DNA from: Agreia sp. COWG
GTDB lineage: Bacteria > Actinomycetota > Actinomycetes > Actinomycetales > Microbacteriaceae
NCBI RefSeq assembly: GCF_904528075.1
Contig: NZ_LR882035.1
Coordinates: forward strand, 2,232,001-2,296,000
Direction of reading: 5' to 3'
Length of the DNA stretch: 64,000 bases
Positions within the stretch are counted from its first letter, which is position 1, and every line of letters starts with the position of its first letter. This document shows positions 56,029-64,000 of the stretch, in pieces. The notes under the pieces are model-generated. The model had not been told where the DNA came from and made no database searches. It saw only the letters and a list, made by a program, of their open reading frames with translations. A program made the position numbers and the translations under genes.

Positions 56029-56430
56029 ATGACGTACCAGGTGAAGAAGAGCGACGACGAGTGGCGCGACGAACTGTCGTCCGACGAATTCGCGGTGTTG
56101 AGGCAGGCCGCCACCGAGCGACCCTGGACGGGCGAGCTTCTCGACGAGCAACGCGAGGGCATCTACCGTTGCAAGGCATGCAGCGCCGAGCTGTTCCGCA
56201 GCACCACCAAGTTCGACTCCCACTGCGGATGGCCGAGCTTCTACGACCCCTCCTCCTCCGACGCTGTCGAGCTCATCACGGATTCGACCCTGGGCATGGT
56301 GCGCACCGAGGTGCGCTGCGCGAACTGCGGCTCCCACCTTGGCCACGTCTTCGACGACGCCCCGCAGACCCCCACGGGTGACCGCTACTGCATGAACTCG
56401 ATCTCGCTCGAGTTCGAGTCCGCGGAGTAG
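56029..56430 (+). CDS. msrB: Peptide methionine-(R)-S-oxide reductase
   Basis: 133 residues from ATG 56029, with AAGGAG seven bases upstream. It reduces R-methionine sulfoxide in proteins with thioredoxin. Zinc pairs CKAC and CANC are both present, with KFDSHCGWPSFYDP and the catalytic cysteine in RYCMNSISLEF. A full-length stand-alone MsrB. It lies 5 bp before the nitroreductase gene. Confidence 0.96.
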   Translation: MTYQVKKSDDEWRDELSSDEFAVLRQAATERPWTGELLDEQREGIYRCKACSAELFRSTTKFDSHCGWPSFYDPSSSDAVELITDSTLGMVRTEVRCANCGSHLGHVFDDAPQTPTGDRYCMNSISLEFESAE

Positions 56431-56435
56431 GGGGC

Positions 56436-56984
56436 GTGGCCTCCGTTCTCGACGCGATGCGTGAACGACGCTCCAGTTCCAAGGTCACAGACGCTGCTCC
56501 CGACCGAGAAGAACTGCTCGAGCTCATAGAGGCCGCCGGGCAGGTCGCAGACCATTCGGGTCTCAGGCCGTGGAGGCTCATCGAGATCCGTGGCGACGAT
56601 CGTCGTGTCGTCGGTGCGAGCATCGCCGCAGCCTCGGGCCTTTCCGGCCATGACGCCGAGAAGAGTGTGCGCAAGGCGTTCAGGGCCCCGCTGCTGCTCG
56701 CTGTCGTCGTGTCGCCCAGCCCCAGCCACAAGGTCCCCTACTGGGAGCAGGAGGCCGTGGCATCCGGCGTCGCCCACGCACTGAGCCTCGCGCTGCACGA
56801 CCGCGGCTACGGCGCCATGTGGCGCACCGGCATCCACACTCGATCGGATGCCGTGCGCACGGCCCACGGGCTGGCCGCCGGCGAGCAGATGCTCGGCTGG
56901 ATCTACGTCGGCCGGTACCCGGAGCGTGCGCGCGACGCACGGAGATCCCGCATCGACCCCCGCCGACACCTCACGACGCTGTGA
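56436..56984 (+). CDS. Nitroreductase-family protein
   Basis: 182 residues from GTG 56436. The nitroreductase fold: RERRSSSKVTDAAPDREELLELIEAAGQVADHSGLRPWRLIEIRG at the start (FMN phosphate-binding Arg/Ser region), EQEAVASGVAHALSLALHDRGYGAMWRTG and a final EQMLGWIYVGRYPE. Probably an FMN-dependent NAD(P)H oxidoreductase. The final stop overlaps the MFS start (GTGA). The trio msrB, nitroreductase and exporter may belong to one stress operon. Confidence 0.9.
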   Translation: MASVLDAMRERRSSSKVTDAAPDREELLELIEAAGQVADHSGLRPWRLIEIRGDDRRVVGASIAAASGLSGHDAEKSVRKAFRAPLLLAVVVSPSPSHKVPYWEQEAVASGVAHALSLALHDRGYGAMWRTGIHTRSDAVRTAHGLAAGEQMLGWIYVGRYPERARDARRSRIDPRRHLTTL

Positions 56985-58246
56985 CGAAGCAGCGCACCGG
57001 CCAAGAATTGCACGAGGCGGGCGGCATCTCCGCGGGGCACCTGCAGTACTCCCCCGCGCGCCGCCGCCTCGCACTGCTCGCCCTCGCCCTGGGCGGCTTC
57101 GGCATCGGCGTCACGGAGTTCGTCTCTATGGGCCTATTGCCGAACATCGCGCAGGATCTGCTTCCCGGCCTCTACGCCACAAGCCCGGCCGACGCCAACG
57201 CCGATGCGGGCCACCTCATCTCTGCCTATGCGCTCGGGGTCGTCGTCGGAGCTCCGACGATCGCCGCTGCGGCCGCCCGATGGCCGCGCAAGCGTCTGCT
57301 CACGATCCTCGTGGTGTGCTTCGTCGTCGGCAACCTCGCCACCGCGATCCTGCCCTCGTTCGGATGGGTTCTGGCCGCCCGATTCGTCTCTGGCCTGCCA
57401 CACGGCGCCTACTTCGGCATCGCCTCCCTCGTCGCCGCGACCCTCATGGGGCCGGGCAAGAGGGCCCGCGGCGTCGCATTCGTTCTCTCGGGCCTGACGA
57501 TCGCCAATGTGGTCGGGGTTCCCATCGGCACGTATCTCGGCCAGAACTTCGGTTGGCGCAGCGCCTTCTGGCTCGTGACAGTCATCTTCATCGTCACCCT
57601 GGTCGCGATCATCGCAACGGTGCCGTTCCAGGCGGGTAATCCGAACAGCACCCTCCGCTCGGAACTGAGGGCCTTCTCTCGTGCCCAGATCTGGCTCACG
57701 CTGGTGATGGGATCTATCGGGTTCGGCGGCATGTTCGCCGTCTACAGCTACATCGCGCCCGTGGTGACCGACGTCACCGGACTTGCCGAGGCCACCGTAC
57801 CCCTGGTCCTCGTCACCTTCGGCGTCGGTATGACCATCGGCAACATCATCGGCGGCTGGGCTGCCGACAAGTCGGTGGCCCGCTCGCTGGTCGTCTTCAT
57901 GCCCGGCATCGGGGTGGCCTGTCTGGTCTTCGCACTCTCGGCGTCGAGCATTCCCGGGTTGTTCGTGTCGACATTCCTGATCGGCGCCTTCGCGTCAGCC
58001 GCATCGCCCACGATCCAGGCACGACTCATGGATGTCGCGCACGACTCGCAGTCGATCGCCGCGGCCCTGAACCACTCGGCACTCAACCTCGGCAACTCGC
58101 TCGGCGCATTCCTCGGCGGCGCGGTCATCGCCGCGGGCTTCGGCTACCTGGCTCCCGCGTGGACGGGCGTCGGCCTGTCGATTCTCGGAGTCGTCGTGCT
58201 CACGATCTCACTCGCCGTGGATCGAAGAACCCGCGCTCGCGCCTAG
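56981..58246 (+). CDS. MFS drug/sugar exporter (DHA1, AraJ-like)
   Basis: 421 residues from GTG 56981, coupled to the nitroreductase gene. Twelve membrane segments. LALGGFGIGVTEFVSMGLLPNIAQDL at the first helix is the DHA1/AraJ hallmark. Motif A-like sequence is seen in ARWPRKRLL, and GLTIANVVGVPIGTYLGQNFGWRSAFWLV is the motif C region. Likely a proton-coupled exporter of small molecules. Confidence 0.9.
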   Translation: MTKQRTGQELHEAGGISAGHLQYSPARRRLALLALALGGFGIGVTEFVSMGLLPNIAQDLLPGLYATSPADANADAGHLISAYALGVVVGAPTIAAAAARWPRKRLLTILVVCFVVGNLATAILPSFGWVLAARFVSGLPHGAYFGIASLVAATLMGPGKRARGVAFVLSGLTIANVVGVPIGTYLGQNFGWRSAFWLVTVIFIVTLVAIIATVPFQAGNPNSTLRSELRAFSRAQIWLTLVMGSIGFGGMFAVYSYIAPVVTDVTGLAEATVPLVLVTFGVGMTIGNIIGGWAADKSVARSLVVFMPGIGVACLVFALSASSIPGLFVSTFLIGAFASAASPTIQARLMDVAHDSQSIAAALNHSALNLGNSLGAFLGGAVIAAGFGYLAPAWTGVGLSILGVVVLTISLAVDRRTRARA

Positions 58247-58326
58247 CTGTCACCATTCGGGTCAGCTGCCACCGGTGCACAGGCGCATGCTGGCCGCAAC
58301 GGTGCATGGCGAAGGGTGGAAGGGGG

Positions 58327-58353
58327 GTGGGGCCGGCGGCGGGACTTGAACCC
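58327..58353. repeat. Copy of the tRNA-Thr 3' end (direct repeat 1)
   Basis: 27 bases (from GTGGGGCCGGCGG to TTGAACCC) identical to 58414-58440, the T arm, acceptor and CCA of tRNA-Thr. Offset 87 bp. The DNA between carries two short hairpins. Confidence 0.85.
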
Positions 58354-58413
58354 CACAACGCGCCAGCGTTGTGCGTCACCCAGACCAACCGTCTCGGTTG
58401 GCTAGGTCGGTGT

Positions 58414-58440
58414 GTGGGGCCGGCGGCGGGACTTGAACCC
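58414..58440. repeat. tRNA-Thr 3' end (direct repeat 2)
   Basis: The copy inside the intact tRNA-Thr gene. The arrangement of tRNA 3'-end repeat, short insert, tRNA is that left by, or waiting for, site-specific integration. Confidence 0.85.
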
Positions 58441-58490
58441 GCAACCCCCGCTTTACAAGAGCGGTGCGCTACCAATTGCGCCACGCCGGC
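58415..58490 (-). tRNA. tRNA-Thr (anticodon TGT)
   Basis: Minus strand. Acceptor GCCGGCG/CGCCGGC, D arm GCGC/GCGC, anticodon stem CCGCT/AGCGG with loop CTTGTAA, T arm GCGGG TTCAAGT CCCGC, encoded CCA. The discriminator base appears to be C, which is unusual for threonine tRNA. Confidence 0.93.
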
Positions 58491-58494
58491 ATAT

Positions 58495-58541
58495 GGAACA
58501 CCCCATTCTAGCCACGACTCGTGGCTCGAATGGGGCGTTCC
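58495..58541 (-). terminator. Long hairpin between DsbA-like gene and tRNA-Thr
   Basis: Arms from GGAAC through CCCCATTC to AGCCACG pair with CGTGGCT, GAATGGGG and GTTCC, with two mismatches and a three-base loop. It lies 9 bp behind the DsbA-like stop and 5 bp before the tRNA 5' end. Confidence 0.8.
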
Positions 58542-58549
58542 GAGGTGAC

Positions 58550-59467
58550 CTACTGAGCGGCGGTCGGCGCCGGCGTGGGGGTCGGCGTCGAGGTCGAGTA
58601 CGCCTGGCTGGAGACCTGAAGCACGAAGGCGGAGAACGCGCTGGCGTCGGTGAGCGAACCCGAGTACTGCTGGCCGTTCACGAGCACGGTCGGCGTTCCC
58701 TCTACCTTGGCGACATCGGTGTTGGGCAGCGGGCCCTGCAGCGCACGGGAGGTCGATGCGCTGACCCATCCCTTGAACTGGGTGTCGTCGATGCACGACT
58801 CGATCTGCGAGACCTGCGTCGCTCCGGAGTCTGAGACGTAGCCCTTCAGCTGGGCGTCGGTGAGACCCTCGGTGTTCTCGGCGGGCTGGTTCTTGAAGAG
58901 CAGCGCGCTGAAGTCGAAGAAGTTGTCGGGCGAGTAGTTGGCGACGCACGCGGCCGCATTGGCCGAGCGCGTGGAGTACTTGGTTCCGAGCGAGCCTCTA
59001 TCGAGGATCGACAGCGGGTGAGTGGTCAGCGTCGCCGCTCCGGAGTCGACCCACTGGCCGATCTGCTCGGCGTTGGTGGCCTCGAACTGGCCGCAGTAGG
59101 GGCACAGGTAGTCGATGTAGACCTGGATGTCGACGACACCGGTCGAGTAGTCGGGCGAGGGAACGACGGGGGCGGCATCCGAAGCCAGGGCCGGCGAGGT
59201 CACAGCGATCTTGCCCTGGCCGATGGTGATTCCGTCACTCGCCATGTTCGCCGGCCCCGGACCGGCGGGCTTGATCGCGCTGACGATGATCAGGGCGACG
59301 ATGACGCCGATGGCGAGCACCACGACACCGAGCCCACCGAACAAGAAGACGCGGTTGCGCACGTCTTTCTTTCGCTGTTGCTCGCGCAGGACTTTCGCCT
59401 TCTCGCGGGCTGCTTCGCGTCGTTCGTTCTTGGAGAGACGACCATCGCCGGCTGAGCCATTAGACAT
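58550..59467 (-). CDS. Membrane-anchored DsbA-like thioredoxin-fold protein
   Basis: 305 residues from ATG 59467. A basic, helical cytosolic region of 38 residues, one membrane segment (VFLFGGLGVVVLAIGVIVALIIVSAI) and an extracellular thioredoxin-fold domain with VQVYIDYLCPYCGQFE (CPYC motif) and the cis-Pro loop VEGTPTVLVNG. A further Cys pair (AACVAN, ESCIDD) may be structural. Probably a disulfide oxidoreductase for exported proteins, of the Thioredoxin_4/MDSA family. A Thr/Pro tail ends the protein. Confidence 0.92.
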   Translation of the reverse strand: MSNGSAGDGRLSKNERREAAREKAKVLREQQRKKDVRNRVFLFGGLGVVVLAIGVIVALIIVSAIKPAGPGPANMASDGITIGQGKIAVTSPALASDAAPVVPSPDYSTGVVDIQVYIDYLCPYCGQFEATNAEQIGQWVDSGAATLTTHPLSILDRGSLGTKYSTRSANAAACVANYSPDNFFDFSALLFKNQPAENTEGLTDAQLKGYVSDSGATQVSQIESCIDDTQFKGWVSASTSRALQGPLPNTDVAKVEGTPTVLVNGQQYSGSLTDASAFSAFVLQVSSQAYSTSTPTPTPAPTAAQ

Positions 59468-59700
59468 ACGTGTAGAACTCCGGGTGAGAGGGAAGAAATT
59501 GCGACCGGGCCGAGAATGGCCGGAACCCCCAGCGTAGACGGGGTTTCTGAGAAAGTTCCAAATTCCGCGGCCGGGTGCCTCATTCGGGGGGAGCAGATTC
59601 GTGGCATACTGAACGGTGGACCGTCATCGTCGATGGTTCAGAACAATCCATCACAACGGATCGTCCGGCACGTACCTGCCGGTGAAGGAGATATACCACC
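59468..59700. other. Divergent promoter region; strong RBS
   Basis: No gene. The last bases (AAGGAGATATACCACC, 59686-59700) form a near-ideal ribosome binding site for the following ATG. Confidence 0.6.
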
Positions 59701-60804
<1,104 letters not shown>

Positions 60805-60805
60805 T

Positions 60806-60885
60806 CTCCACGCACTTTTCAGCACGAGCTCGCCGCTCCACGCCCCGCCGTCAGGTCGGGCGCGGGGGCGGCGGGCTCGCGTCGT
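60806..60885 (+). terminator. GC-rich hairpin after the ATPase gene
   Basis: GAGCTCGCCGC and GCGGCGGGCTC enclose a second GCCCCGC/GCGGGGG pairing, shortly after the stop. Likely terminator, mixed quality. Confidence 0.5.
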
Positions 60886-60922
60886 TTCTCGCCCTGAACG
60901 TCCCACCAGCCAAGGAGCAGCA

Positions 60923-62230
60923 ATGAGGGGTTCCCTCAACATCACGTCGGCCATCACCGATCCCGCCCTGCTCGATCTGCCGTGGGATGTGCCCCTCGGC
61001 GAATGGGAGGACAAGTACATCGCTGCACTGCCGAAGGGTCTCTCTCGGCACCTTGTGCGGTTCGCGCATCTCAGCGGCCACGTGATAGCAATCAAAGAGA
61101 CCACCGACGACATGGCGTCGGGAGAATACAAGATGCTGCGCACGCTGCAGAGCCTCGAGATCCCCTGCGTCGACCCCCTCGCGGTGATCACCGACCGCAC
61201 CGACGCAGACGGCGACCCCCTGCGCAGCGTGCTCGTCACTCGGCACCTCAAGTTCTCTCTGCCGTACCGCGCCCTGTTCTCGCAGCAGCTACGCCCCGAC
61301 ACGGCGACGCGCCTCGTCGACGCCCTCGCCGTGCTCCTGGTGCGCCTGCATGTGATCGGCTTCTTCTGGGGCGACGTGTCGCTCTCCAATACCCTGTTCC
61401 GGCGCGACGCGGGGGCCTTCGCCGCCTACCTGGTCGACGCCGAGACGGGCAAGCTCTTCTCGGGCGGCCTGTCGAACGGCCAGCGCGAGAACGATCTCGA
61501 GATCGCCCGGGTCAATATCGCGGGCGAGCTCATGGATCTAGAGGCAGGCGGGCGCGTCGACGATGCGCTCGACCCCATCAAGGTGAGCAACGGCATCCTG
61601 GCCGCATATCGCACCCTGTGGTCGGAACTCACGGGCAAGGAGTCGTTCTCGTCGAGCGAGCGCTGGCGCATCAACCAGCGAGTCGATCGTCTGAACGAGC
61701 TCGGCTTCGACATCGAGGAGCTCGACATCAAGACCGATGACGAGGGCACGACCGTACGCATCCAGCCCAAGGTCGTGGATGCCGGCCACCACCAGCGGCG
61801 CCTCCTCCGACTCACCGGGGTCGACGCCCAGGAGAATCAGGCCAGGCGTCTTCTCAACGACCTCGACGACTTCACCTCGCGCTACAGCAAAGACGACTTC
61901 AACGAAGAGATGATGGCCCACGACTGGGTCGCCAAGGTCTTCGAGCCCGTCGTGCGCAGTGTGCCGCGCGATCTCAAGCGCAAGCTTGAGCCGGCCGAGC
62001 TGTTCCATCAGCTGCTCGAGCACCGCTGGTTCATGAGCGAGCAGCAGGGCCGCGACGTGCCGCTGGCCGAGGCCCTGAACGCCTACATCAACGATGTTCT
62101 GCGGCACCGCCGCGACGAGGCCACGGTCATCGATCCGCCGACCGGCACCATCACGCTGCCGATCGACGTGCAGACCGACTCGGTGCCCGCGGTCGACGGA
62201 GACGATGAAGACTGGCGCCTGAAGGTCTAG
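60923..62230 (+). CDS. DUF4032 protein, kinase-like fold
   Basis: 435 residues from ATG 60923, preceded by AAGGAGCAGCA. The N-terminal half has the look of an aminoglycoside-phosphotransferase/kinase fold: VIAIKETTDDMASGEYKMLRTLQSLEIPCVDP, then FFWGDVSLSNTLFRRDAGAFAAYLVDAETGKL, where GDVSLSN would be the catalytic loop and DAET the metal site. The DUF4032 C-terminal half follows. An actinobacterial family without known function. Convergent with rlmB (19-bp gap). Confidence 0.88.
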   Translation: MRGSLNITSAITDPALLDLPWDVPLGEWEDKYIAALPKGLSRHLVRFAHLSGHVIAIKETTDDMASGEYKMLRTLQSLEIPCVDPLAVITDRTDADGDPLRSVLVTRHLKFSLPYRALFSQQLRPDTATRLVDALAVLLVRLHVIGFFWGDVSLSNTLFRRDAGAFAAYLVDAETGKLFSGGLSNGQRENDLEIARVNIAGELMDLEAGGRVDDALDPIKVSNGILAAYRTLWSELTGKESFSSSERWRINQRVDRLNELGFDIEELDIKTDDEGTTVRIQPKVVDAGHHQRRLLRLTGVDAQENQARRLLNDLDDFTSRYSKDDFNEEMMAHDWVAKVFEPVVRSVPRDLKRKLEPAELFHQLLEHRWFMSEQQGRDVPLAEALNAYINDVLRHRRDEATVIDPPTGTITLPIDVQTDSVPAVDGDDEDWRLKV

Positions 62231-62249
62231 CGCCGAGCCCCCCACCGCG

Positions 62250-63281
62250 CTACTTCGAGGCTCGCAGACGCGAGATCTCGTAGAGGGTGACGCTGGCCGC
62301 GATTCCCGCGTTCAGCGACTCGGTCGCCGCGGTGATCGGAATCGACACGATGGCGTCGCAGGTCTCGGTCACGAGGCGCGACAGGCCTTTGCCCTCGCTG
62401 CCCACGACAACCACGACGGGGCCGTCGGCAAACGAGAGTCCGGGAAGCGACACGTCTCCCCCTCCGTCGAGGCCGATGACGAAGACACCCTTCTGCTTGA
62501 ACGCCTTGAGGGTGGCGGTCAGGTTCGACGCCATGGCCACGGGGGTGCGGGCCGCGGCACCGGCCGAGGTCTTCCATGCCGACGCCGTCACGCCCACCGA
62601 GCGCCGCTGCGGCACGATGACGCCCTGGCCACCGAACGCTGCGGTCGACCGGATGATCGCGCCCAGGTTTCGGGGATCGGTGATGCCGTCGAGCGCGACG
62701 AAGAGTGGAGTCTCGCCCCGGGAGATGACCTCGTCGAGCAGGTCGACAGGGTGGGCGTACTCGTACGCGGGAACCTTGAGCGCAAGCCCCTGGTGAACCG
62801 AGTCGAAACTGGTGAGCCTGTCGAGCTCGGGGCGCATGACCTCGAGGATCGGAATTCCGCGGTTCGTGGCCAGCGCGAGCGCCTCCTTGACGCGCTCGTC
62901 CATCTCGATGCGGGTCGCCAGGTAGAGGGCGCTCGCGGGAATCTTCGCGCGCAGCGCCTCGACGACCGAGTTGCGGCCCGTGACGACCTCGAACTCTTCG
63001 TTCTTGGCGCTTCGACGTGGAGCCGGCTTGCGGTTCGGGTCCTGCGAGGCGCCCCTGCTGCTGCTGCTGCCGCGGCCGCCCTTGCCGCCCGCCGCGACGA
63101 AGCGTTCCTTGGCGGCCTTGGCCTTGCCCGCGGGGTGGTACGGGCGGTCCTCCGCCTTGGGCGTGGGCTTCTTGCCCTCGAGGGCCTGTCGGCCCTGGCC
63201 GCCCGAACCCACGGCTTTGCCGCGACTCGCCTTGCGTACCGCGCCGGCCCTGGTGGGCTTGTTCGCTCCTGATTTAGCCAT
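62250..63281 (-). CDS. rlmB: 23S rRNA (guanosine-2'-O)-methyltransferase RlmB
   Basis: 343 residues from ATG 63281. A long Lys/Gly/Ala-rich, positively charged N-terminal tail (about 95 residues) is followed by the SpoU substrate-binding domain ([23 protein letters not shown]) and catalytic domain: [63 protein letters not shown] (knot). It methylates G2251 (E. coli numbering) of the peptidyl-transferase region. Overlaps the cysS end by 8 bp, so the two are coupled. Confidence 0.95.
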   Translation of the reverse strand: MAKSGANKPTRAGAVRKASRGKAVGSGGQGRQALEGKKPTPKAEDRPYHPAGKAKAAKERFVAAGGKGGRGSSSSRGASQDPNRKPAPRRSAKNEEFEVVTGRNSVVEALRAKIPASALYLATRIEMDERVKEALALATNRGIPILEVMRPELDRLTSFDSVHQGLALKVPAYEYAHPVDLLDEVISRGETPLFVALDGITDPRNLGAIIRSTAAFGGQGVIVPQRRSVGVTASAWKTSAGAAARTPVAMASNLTATLKAFKQKGVFVIGLDGGGDVSLPGLSFADGPVVVVVGSEGKGLSRLVTETCDAIVSIPITAATESLNAGIAASVTLYEISRLRASK

Positions 63282-64000
63282 CGAGACTCCAATGCGATCC
63301 CGAGGGACCGTCTTCAATTGTGATGCCCGCAGCCCTGAGTTCGTCGCGAACTCGGTCGGCCGTGACGAAGTCACGGCTCTCCCTCGCTGCCTGGCGGTCT
63401 TCGAGCAGTCGATCGACGAGAGCGGACAGGGCGACATCGGTCGCCGCATCCTTCGTCGTCGACCACTCGCTGGATAGGGGGTTGATGCCGAGCACGCTCG
63501 TCATCGCGATCACGGCGCCCAGTGCATGCGCCACTTCGACGAGGTCTTCGGTGTCGAGCGCGGCATTACCCGCACGAACCGTGTCGTGTACGACGCCGAG
63601 CGCCTGGGGAACGCCGAGGTCGTCGTTCATCGCCGTGACGAAGTCTTCGGGAACGGTCTCGATCACATCGGCTGCGAATCGTGTGCCCTCGAGCCTTCGT
63701 TCGGCCCGATCGAGGAAACCCTCGATGCGGCCCAGGGCCGCCTCGGCCTCGGCGAGCGCTCCGTCGTGGAACTCGAGCGTCGAGCGGTAGTGAGCAGCCC
63801 CGAGGTAGTAACGCAGCACGAGCGGGCGGGCAGAGGCGATGAGCTCGGCGGCGAAGATCGAGTTGCCGAGGGACTTGGACATCTTCTGGCCGGCCACCGA
63901 GACGAGGCCGTTGTGCAGCCAGTAATTCGCGAACGGATCGCCCGCGGCCGTCGACTGGGCGAGCTCGTTCTCGTGGTGCGGAAACCGAAGGTCGATGCCG
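63274..64000 (-). CDS. cysS: Cysteinyl-tRNA synthetase, 3' part (5' end outside window)
   Basis: The gene enters from the right edge; 242 codons are visible. Class I hallmarks: [11 protein letters not shown] (the CysS zinc/His region) near the right edge, [21 protein letters not shown] with the KMSKS motif, and the helical anticodon-binding domain ending at the stop at 63274. It charges tRNA-Cys. The rlmB start overlaps its end, a conserved arrangement in actinobacteria. Confidence 0.95.
   Translation of the reverse strand, partial: GIDLRFPHHENELAQSTAAGDPFANYWLHNGLVSVAGQKMSKSLGNSIFAAELIASARPLVLRYYLGAAHYRSTLEFHDGALAEAEAALGRIEGFLDRAERRLEGTRFAADVIETVPEDFVTAMNDDLGVPQALGVVHDTVRAGNAALDTEDLVEVAHALGAVIAMTSVLGINPLSSEWSTTKDAATDVALSALVDRLLEDRQAARESRDFVTADRVRDELRAAGITIEDGPSGSHWSLDG

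Noticed and set aside
58200..58949. Minus-strand frame over the tRNA-Thr area
   Set aside because: It reads through the tRNA and the hairpin; the real DsbA-like gene is in another frame.

Overview
The window is high-GC DNA from an actinobacterium, most likely a member of the Microbacteriaceae. The evidence is the GC-rich codon usage, frequent GTG/TTG starts, start/stop overlaps of the ATGA/GTGA type, actinobacterial families (DUF3027, DUF3263, DUF4032, XPB-type helicase, FbiC-like protein, CspA with a C-terminal tail), an IdeR/DtxR iron box, and an intergenic palindrome of a type I associate with this family. No rRNA, CRISPR array or replication origin was found. Two tRNA genes are present: Arg(CCT) and Thr(TGT).

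Layout. 1-3215: 5' part of a large SF1-helicase-like protein (minus; it runs off the left edge) with altered Walker A and B motifs. 3362-7543: a flavin monooxygenase, then a coupled minus-strand set of acyl-CoA-dehydrogenase-like protein, PIG-L deacetylase/methyltransferase fusion and GT2 glycosyltransferase. 7638-8754: CsbD and small hypothetical proteins. 8805-11161: polar amino acid ABC importer. 11391-15967: FbiC-like FO synthase whose CofH half lacks the radical-SAM cysteines, coupled to a Baeyer-Villiger-type monooxygenase. 16085-20437: a hypothetical protein, a glycosyltransferase and a GH92 mannosidase without signal peptide. 20587-24624: iron-siderophore ABC importer behind a 16/19 IdeR box. 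24714-26119: ECF sigma factor and a membrane partner. 26174-31254: HAD phosphatase, phosphonate-type ABC importer and RpiR regulator, all coupled.

From about 32.6 to 37.75 kb the sequence drops in GC and becomes gene-poor. It ends at the 3' end of tRNA-Arg(CCT), as integrated islands do. It carries a small RNase-H-fold-like protein directly followed by a soluble Hanks-type kinase, an AvcD-type antiphage dCTP deaminase, and a small protein with a caspase/CHAT-like His/Cys pair. I read this as a defence island. The RNase-H-like/kinase pair and the stand-alone CHAT-like protein are the best candidates for undescribed systems.

38-64 kb is core genome: HNH endonuclease, NlpC/P60 and M15-like cell-wall enzymes, the IdeR-type regulator itself, serC, cold-shock proteins, XPB helicase with its partner, a two-component system, WXG100 protein, stand-alone groEL under a perfect CIRCE operator, LytR_C/DUF3263 pair, msrB, nitroreductase, MFS exporter, tRNA-Thr with a duplicated 3' end, a DsbA-like anchored thioredoxin protein, an orphan sugar-ABC ATPase, DUF4032, rlmB and the 3' part of cysS (entering from the right edge). 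The regulator at 42 kb probably controls the siderophore operon at 20.6 kb. The GroEL operator implies an HrcA encoded elsewhere.
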